A DNA stretch of 64,000 nucleotides. Source: an uncultured Bacteroidales bacterium. GTDB taxonomy: Bacteria > Bacteroidota > Bacteroidia > Bacteroidales > Paludibacteraceae. How positions within the stretch are numbered: position 1 is the stretch's first letter; the number at the start of each line of letters is the position of its first letter. The position numbers were made by a program, and so were the translations under genes. The notes under the pieces were generated by a model. It did not search any database. It was not told the origin of the DNA and was given only the letters and a program-made list of their open reading frames with translations. The stretch spans positions 62,001-126,000 of the forward strand of contig CACZEL010000011.1 of NCBI GenBank assembly GCA_902780235.1, in the 5' to 3' direction. This document shows, in pieces, positions 59,171-64,000 of the stretch.

Positions 59171-59201
59171 TTGCGTATATCAAAAAAAAGTAGTAATTTT
59201 G
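59171..59201 (+). promoter_or_regulatory. Promoter of the rimP-nusA-infB operon
   Basis: TTG at 59171-59173 (TTGCGTATATC), 20 bp spacer, TAATTTTG at 59194-59201. Confidence 0.85.
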
Positions 59202-59215
59202 CAGCGTGAATTGAA

Positions 59216-59261
59216 TGAGGGGACCCCAGAAAGGTCTCCTCATCGTATAGAAGAGACCTTT
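59216..59261 (+). promoter_or_regulatory. Leader with two mutually exclusive hairpins before rimP
   Basis: Hairpin A: TGAGGGGACC (59216-59225) with GGTCTCCTCA (59233-59242), 10 bp. Hairpin B: AAAGGTCTC (59230-59238) with GAGACCTTT (59253-59261), 9 bp. They share GGTCTC at 59233-59238, so only one can form. Neither has a U-run after it, so control would be of translation or of a partner's binding rather than simple termination. rimP starts at 59280. Confidence 0.65.
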
Positions 59262-59279
59262 ATTGGAACATTAAGACGT

Positions 59280-59741
59280 ATGATTTTAAAGGACGAATTA
59301 AAGAATTGGATCGAGGAGTATCTGAAGGATACCGAGTATGAGTTGATCACGCTGAACGTGTCAGCCGGTAATGACATTCTTGTGGAGATAGATCGCCTCG
59401 CAGGTGTCGATGTGGATTTCTGTGCGGACTTGAACCGCTATCTCGTAGAGAAACTCGATGCTGTAGAGCCGGACTATTCTCTCGAAGTAGGATCTGTGAG
59501 TCTGACCGATCCGTTCAAGACGAAGATGCAGTATGAGAAGAACCTCGGGCATGATGTCGAGGTGCTTATTGAGGGAAAAAAACTGCGCGGTCAACTGGTC
59601 TCGGTAGATGAGGACACGTTCTCTGTGGATATCGTGGAGAAAGTAGCGGTTGAGGGTAAGAAGCGCAAAGAGACGCAGATCGTAACCCATACATGGCGCT
59701 ACAACGAACCGAAATACGTCAAGTACGACCTGAAATTCTAG
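59280..59741 (+). CDS. rimP: Ribosome maturation factor RimP
   Basis: 153 residues from MILKDELKNWIEEYL. The N-terminal alpha-beta domain has NDILVEIDRLAGVDVDFCADLNRYL (residues about 39-63) and EVGSVSLTDPFKTKMQYEKNLGHDVEVLIEGKK, the RimP SLTDPF...KK variant. The C-terminal Sm-like domain covers about 95-153. Promotes 30S assembly. The upstream ATG at 59199 lies in the promoter/hairpin leader and was not used. Confidence 0.93.
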   Translation: MILKDELKNWIEEYLKDTEYELITLNVSAGNDILVEIDRLAGVDVDFCADLNRYLVEKLDAVEPDYSLEVGSVSLTDPFKTKMQYEKNLGHDVEVLIEGKKLRGQLVSVDEDTFSVDIVEKVAVEGKKRKETQIVTHTWRYNEPKYVKYDLKF

Positions 59742-59744
59742 ATG

Positions 59745-59800
59745 GCTAAATGACTAAATGAGTCAAAAAATCGTAAATGGTAAATGAATAAATCGTAAAT
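59745..59800. repeat. Short tandem array TAAATGAC/TAAATCG between rimP and nusA
   Basis: Irregular 7-8-bp units with TAAATG or TAAATCG core, immediately before nusA. Units at about 59746-59800; family of 50278-50309. Confidence 0.6.
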
Positions 59801-59807
59801 ATAAATT

Positions 59808-61067
59808 ATGGCAACAACAAAACAAGAAACGGTCAACTTAGTTGACATTTTCAAAGATTTTAAGGACAACAAGAGTATCGACAAGCGTACGCTGATCACG
59901 GTGCTGGAGGAGTCGTTCAAGAGTGTTATTCTGAAGATGTACGGTCCGTCTGCGGACTATACGATCATTGTCAACCCGGACAAGGGTGATCTTGAGATTT
60001 ACCGAAACCGTCTCGTTATGGAAGATGGTGACGTAGCGAACCCGGACACGCAGATCGCGCTCAGTGATGCCTTGCTGTTAGACGACGAGGCAGAGGTCGG
60101 TGAGGAAGTAACGGATAAGGTGGAATTGGCTTCCTTCGGTCGTCGTATGATCCTCAACCTCCGTCAGACGCTGGCATCGAAGATCCTTGAGCTGCAGAAA
60201 GAGGCGCTGTATGAGAAATACAAAGACATGCGCGGTCAGGTGGTAACAGGCGAGTTGTATCAGGTATGGAAGAAAGAGATCCTGCTGCTCGACGAAGAGG
60301 GCAATGAGCTCTACCTGCCGAAAGCCAACCAGATCCCGACTGACTATTACCGCAAAGGCGATATGGTTCGCGCCGTAGTGATCCAGGTGGAGAACAAGAA
60401 CCAACAGCCGAAGATCATCTTGAGCCGTACCGCTCCGCTCTTCCTGCAACGTCTGTTCGAGCAGGAGATCCCGGAGGTGAAGGAAGGACTGATAGCTATC
60501 AAGAACATCGCCCGTATCCCGGGAGAACGTGCCAAAGTAGCAGTAGAGACTTTCGACGACCGTATTGATCCGGTAGGTGCGTGTGTCGGTGTCAAGGGTG
60601 CTCGTATCCACGGTATCGTACGTGAGTTGCGTAACGAGAATATCGATGTCATCAACTATACTACGAACGTCAACCTCTATATCCAACGCGCATTGGCTCC
60701 CGCGAAGATCTCGAGCATGGAGATCGATGAGGAGAACAAGAAAGCCAAGGTTTATCTGCAGCCGGAGGAGGTTAGTCTCGCTATCGGTAAGGGCGGATAC
60801 AACGTCAAGTTGGCAGGTATGCTGACCGGTTACGAGATCGATGTTTATCGTGAAATCGACGAGGAGGATATGGACGATATCTATCTCGAGGAGTTCAACG
60901 ACGAGATCGATGACTGGGTTATCGATGCCTTCAAAGCTGCCGGCTTTGATACCGCGAAAGAAGTACTGCGTACCAATAAGGAAGACTTGCTTACGCGTAC
61001 CGATCTCGAGGAAGAGACCATCGATGATGTACTTCGCGTCCTGGAAGCGGAGTTCGCAAACGACTAA
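59808..61067 (+). CDS. nusA: Transcription termination/antitermination factor NusA
   Basis: 419 residues. N-terminal RNA polymerase-binding domain (about 1-125), S1 domain about 130-205 (QVVTGELYQVWKKEILLL), two KH domains about 220-345 (RIPGERAKVAVETFD, GVKGARIHGIVRELRNENID), and a C-terminal helix-hairpin segment. Lacks the Gammaproteobacterial acidic repeats, as usual here. Binds RNAP and rRNA leader RNA. Followed after 52 bp by infB. Confidence 0.96.
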   Translation: MATTKQETVNLVDIFKDFKDNKSIDKRTLITVLEESFKSVILKMYGPSADYTIIVNPDKGDLEIYRNRLVMEDGDVANPDTQIALSDALLLDDEAEVGEEVTDKVELASFGRRMILNLRQTLASKILELQKEALYEKYKDMRGQVVTGELYQVWKKEILLLDEEGNELYLPKANQIPTDYYRKGDMVRAVVIQVENKNQQPKIILSRTAPLFLQRLFEQEIPEVKEGLIAIKNIARIPGERAKVAVETFDDRIDPVGACVGVKGARIHGIVRELRNENIDVINYTTNVNLYIQRALAPAKISSMEIDEENKKAKVYLQPEEVSLAIGKGGYNVKLAGMLTGYEIDVYREIDEEDMDDIYLEEFNDEIDDWVIDAFKAAGFDTAKEVLRTNKEDLLTRTDLEEETIDDVLRVLEAEFAND

Positions 61068-61119
61068 TAGTTAACCTAAAACCCTCGCGCGGCTCGAGTA
61101 TAAACAACGCCGTTAGCGT

Positions 61120-63774
61120 ATGGCAATAAAGTTAATTAAAGCATGTAAAGAATTAAATATCGGTATGGCGACGCTCACCGCTTGGTGTGAGAAGAACGGT
61201 CATGCTGTGGAGTCGGACCCGAACGTGCGTATCGACGATGACCTCTATCTGCTCCTTGCCAAAGAGTTCAACAAGGACATGGCGGAGAAGATAGAAGCGG
61301 ATCGTCAGGCGGCTGCTCGTCTGGCTCGCGAAGAAGCCGAACGAGCAGAGAAAGCGGCGGCAGAAGCGGCGAAGAAAGCTGCCGAAGAAGCGCGTCGTAG
61401 AGCAGAAGAGGAAGCCAAAGCGGCTGCCGCAGAGAAAGAAGCGGCAGAGAGAGCTGCTGCCAAAGCGGCGGAAGAAGCACGTCGTAAAGCCGAAGAGGAA
61501 GCAAAAGCGGCTGCTCAAGAGGCAGAAAAAGCGCAGCAGGCTCAAGAGGCTGCGAAAGAAGCATCCAAAGCCAAACCGGAGATCTTCACCTTAGGTAAAC
61601 CCGAGGTGACGGACGGACCGAAAGTGGTGGGTAAGATCGACTTGGCTTCTATCGATACATCTACGCGTCCTGCCAAGAAGACCAAAGAGCAGAAACGCAA
61701 AGAGCGTGAGGAACGTCAGGCTGCGCAACAAGCGGCTCAGCAGGCAGCGCAACAGGCGGCGGCTGAACGTCGCAAACGCGAGCGTATCAAGGGTTCGAAA
61801 GTAGATCCGAACGACAAACGTAACCAAGCCGGTAAGAACAAGAGCAAGAAGAACCAGCCGCGTGAGGCTACGCAAGAGGAGGTAGATCGCGCATTGAAAG
61901 AGACGCTCAGCCGTCTGTCTCAGAAGCAGAACAAATCGAACACTTCCAAGTATAAACGCGAGCGTCGTGAGCAAGAGCGTGAGAAGCATGAACTCGAGAT
62001 GATGGAGGCACAGGAGCAGTCCAAAGTGCTGAAACTGACGGAGTTCGTGACGGCGAATGACCTTGCTGTGATGATGAACGTGCCGGTGAACAAGATCATC
62101 GGTACCTGCATGAGTCTCGGCTTGTTCGTGTCGATCAACCAGCGTCTGGATGCCGAGACGATCAACCTCGTGGCCGAAGAGTTCGGTTTCACGACCGAGT
62201 ACGTATCGGCGAAAGTGGTTGAAGAGATCAATGCCGATGAGGTGGTCAACGATGAGGACATCGAGTCCCGTTGCCCGATCATCACCGTCATGGGTCACGT
62301 CGATCACGGTAAGACCTCGCTCCTCGACCATATCCGTAACGCGAACGTGATCGCCGGAGAGGCCGGTGGTATCACCCAGCACATCGGTGCGTATAACGTC
62401 AAGCTCAAGAACGGTCAGCATATCACCTTCCTGGATACGCCGGGTCACGCAGCCTTTACGGCCATGCGCGCACGTGGAGCGAAAGTGACGGATATCGCCA
62501 TCATCATCATCGCGGCCGATGACGCTGTCATGCCGCAGACCATCGAGGCGATCAACCATGCCCAAGCGGCAGGTGTACCGATGGTGTTTGCCATCAACAA
62601 GGTCGATAAACCCGGTGCGAACCCGGATAAGATCCGTGAGCAACTGAGTAATATGAACATCCTCGTCGAAGACTGGGGTGGTAAGTACCAATGCCAGGAG
62701 ATCTCGGCGAAGAAAGGTACGGGCGTGTATGAGCTGTTGGAGAAAGTGCTGCTTGAAGCCGAACTGCTTGATCTCAAGGCAAACCCCAAACGTCGTGCCA
62801 AAGGTTCGGTCATTGAGTCTTCGCTTGACAAAGGACGCGGATACGTGGCTACGCTGCTCGTGCAGGACGGAACGCTCCACATGGGCGATATCGTGCTCGC
62901 CGGTACGTTCCACGGACGTATCAAAGCGATGTTCAACGAGCGCGGACAGAAGATCACGGAGGTGAAGCCCGGTGAGCCTTGTTCGATCCTCGGTTTGAAC
63001 GGTGCACCGCAGGCCGGTGATGAGTTCAACGTACTGCCGACCGAACAAGAGGCACGCGAGATCGCTAACAAACGCGAACAACTCCAACGCGAGCAGTCGA
63101 TCCGTACGAAGAAACACGTGGGTCTCGAAGAGATCGGTCGTCGTCTGGCTATCGGTGACTTCAAGGAACTCAATATCATCGTCAAAGCCGATGTGGACGG
63201 TTCCGTAGAGGCTATCAAGGACTCCTTGCTAAAGCTCTCGACCGAGAACATTCAAGTCAATGTCATCCACGGTGCAGTCGGCGCTATCTCAGATAGCGAT
63301 GTCATGCTTGCTGCGGCTTCGGATGCGATCATCGTCGGCTTCAACGTACGTCCTACGGGTTCGGCACGCAAGATGGCAGAGACCGAGGAAGTCGATATCC
63401 GTATCTACTCCATCATCTACGACGCCATCAACGAGGTTAAGGCGGCCATGGAAGGTATGTTGGCTCCCGAAGTCAAAGAGGAGGTTACGGCTACCCTTGA
63501 GGTACTCCAGACCTTCCATATCTCCAAGGTCGGTACGATCGCCGGATGTATCGTGCGCGAAGGTAAGATCAAACGCGGTAACAAGGTACGCGTCATCCGT
63601 GACGGTATCGTGATAAAGACCGCGGATCTGGCATCCCTCAAGCATGTCAAGGATGATATCAAGGAGGCCGGTGTGAACACTGAGTGCGGTTTGAGTCTCA
63701 AGGCGTACGATGACCTCCAAGCCGGTGATATCCTCGAGGCATTCGAAGAGATCGAGGTGGCAAAAACGCTTTGA
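61120..63774 (+). CDS. infB: Translation initiation factor IF-2
   Basis: 884 residues. A long N-terminal Ala/Glu/Lys-rich coiled region (about 50-250) with basic linkers precedes the G domain: [16 protein letters not shown] near 390, [15 protein letters not shown] near 438, NKVDKPGAN near 492 and SAKKGTG near 530. Domains II, III and IV follow ([32 protein letters not shown] near 715; [14 protein letters not shown]). GTPase that places fMet-tRNA on the 30S subunit. Confidence 0.97.
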   Translation: MAIKLIKACKELNIGMATLTAWCEKNGHAVESDPNVRIDDDLYLLLAKEFNKDMAEKIEADRQAAARLAREEAERAEKAAAEAAKKAAEEARRRAEEEAKAAAAEKEAAERAAAKAAEEARRKAEEEAKAAAQEAEKAQQAQEAAKEASKAKPEIFTLGKPEVTDGPKVVGKIDLASIDTSTRPAKKTKEQKRKEREERQAAQQAAQQAAQQAAAERRKRERIKGSKVDPNDKRNQAGKNKSKKNQPREATQEEVDRALKETLSRLSQKQNKSNTSKYKRERREQEREKHELEMMEAQEQSKVLKLTEFVTANDLAVMMNVPVNKIIGTCMSLGLFVSINQRLDAETINLVAEEFGFTTEYVSAKVVEEINADEVVNDEDIESRCPIITVMGHVDHGKTSLLDHIRNANVIAGEAGGITQHIGAYNVKLKNGQHITFLDTPGHAAFTAMRARGAKVTDIAIIIIAADDAVMPQTIEAINHAQAAGVPMVFAINKVDKPGANPDKIREQLSNMNILVEDWGGKYQCQEISAKKGTGVYELLEKVLLEAELLDLKANPKRRAKGSVIESSLDKGRGYVATLLVQDGTLHMGDIVLAGTFHGRIKAMFNERGQKITEVKPGEPCSILGLNGAPQAGDEFNVLPTEQEAREIANKREQLQREQSIRTKKHVGLEEIGRRLAIGDFKELNIIVKADVDGSVEAIKDSLLKLSTENIQVNVIHGAVGAISDSDVMLAAASDAIIVGFNVRPTGSARKMAETEEVDIRIYSIIYDAINEVKAAMEGMLAPEVKEEVTATLEVLQTFHISKVGTIAGCIVREGKIKRGNKVRVIRDGIVIKTADLASLKHVKDDIKEAGVNTECGLSLKAYDDLQAGDILEAFEEIEVAKTL

Positions 63775-63777
63775 TAG

Positions 63778-63805
63778 TGAATAATGAATAATTAATAATG
63801 AATAT
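63778..63805. repeat. Heptanucleotide array TGAATAA x4 after infB
   Basis: Units TGAATAA, TGAATAA, TTAATAA, TGAATAT. It spans the possible alternative start codon (63798) of the next gene. Confidence 0.8.
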
Positions 63806-63809
63806 CCTG

Positions 63810-64000
63810 ATGAAAAAATTATCATTATTAGTCCTTGCGGCTATCAGTTTGACAAGCTGCTGGACGTCGATCTTCACGGTAGCACCGACCGTAGAGCCGG
63901 TAGCGCCGCCGAAGACCGTTTATACGACTACGGTCACGACGCCGACGCCGAAGACTACGACGGTCACTACCGTCACAGTAACGAACTACAACTCCGATCC
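63810..64000 (+). CDS. Thr/Pro-rich lipoprotein (3' end outside window)
   Basis: Hand-translated, 63 codons visible. MKKLSLLVLAAISLTSC is a lipoprotein signal peptide with lipobox LTSC, followed by a low-complexity stretch of Thr, Val and Pro (VAPTVEPVAPPKTVYTTTVT and so on). The start MKKL was preferred to the in-frame ATG at 63798, which lies in the heptanucleotide array. Downstream of infB with a short gap; the remainder of the gene is not in the window. Confidence 0.65.
   Translation, partial: MKKLSLLVLAAISLTSCWTSIFTVAPTVEPVAPPKTVYTTTVTTPTPKTTTVTTVTVTNYNSD

Noticed and set aside
61591-63117. A 508-codon open frame antisense to infB.
   Set aside because: Shadow of infB; low-complexity composition and no start context.

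Overview
The window looks like chromosomal DNA of a member of the Bacteroidota, most likely Bacteroidales. The evidence is a complete porP-porK-porL-porM-porN type IX secretion cluster, families largely confined to this phylum (DUF2795, DUF3098, DUF4886, DUF6048-like, smalltalk-like), a PPi-dependent phosphofructokinase, and promoters of the TTG...TAnnTTTG type. I see no plasmid or phage backbone, no rRNA and no CRISPR array. Three tRNA genes are present: Lys(TTT), Arg(ACG) and Asp(GTC).

Layout. 0-12 kb, minus strand: housekeeping genes (TPR protein, pfp, ispG, leuS, tkt, two Bacteroidota-specific proteins, serS) and a single reading frame that fuses ribosomal proteins bL21 and bL27. 12.1-28.8 kb, minus strand: fourteen closely packed genes behind one recognisable promoter. 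They encode a branched-chain-amino-acid-type ABC importer (livH, livM, livG, livF and a lipoprotein binding protein), a methyltransferase, a 1081-residue atypical histidine-kinase-like protein, two receiver-like proteins, a membrane protein with an SH3b domain and a PARP-like C-terminus, a multi-TM protein, a PPP-type phosphoesterase and a pRiA4b ORF-3-like protein. The part from about 15.9 to 24 kb is visibly A+T-richer than its surroundings. I consider this the best candidate for an undescribed system. 28.8-34 kb: MgtC-like protein, WG-repeat protein, a lipoprotein with a long structured leader, and an island of small unknown genes with hairpin leaders. 34-39.7 kb: transporters, a PL1 pectate lyase whose C-terminal tail is out of frame, ybeY, an SpmA/SpmB fusion, a methyltransferase and a cobalamin adenosyltransferase. 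39.8-52.6 kb, plus strand: DUF2795, porPKLMN, ftsX, DUF3098, uppP, truB, queA, ung and a polA that lacks the 3'-5' exonuclease domain. 52.6-59.1 kb: two tRNAs, DUF4886, an EEP nuclease with a short sorting-like tail, a Sel1-repeat protein, and a four-repeat NPCBM-like protein. 59.2-64 kb: rimP-nusA-infB with a leader able to form alternative hairpins, then a truncated lipoprotein gene.

Two genome-wide patterns run through the window. First, seventeen promoters have the same spacing, exactly 20 bp between TTG and TAnnTTTG, and most share an extended TTGCNTATGTC upstream box. Second, short tandem arrays of mainly 7- or 8-bp units are scattered between and inside genes. The same unit families recur at unlinked sites, and in several genes the arrays code for linkers or for the hydrophobic core of a signal peptide.

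All calls were made by reading the sequence and translations; no database search was run. Family names rest on remembered motifs, and confidence values reflect that.
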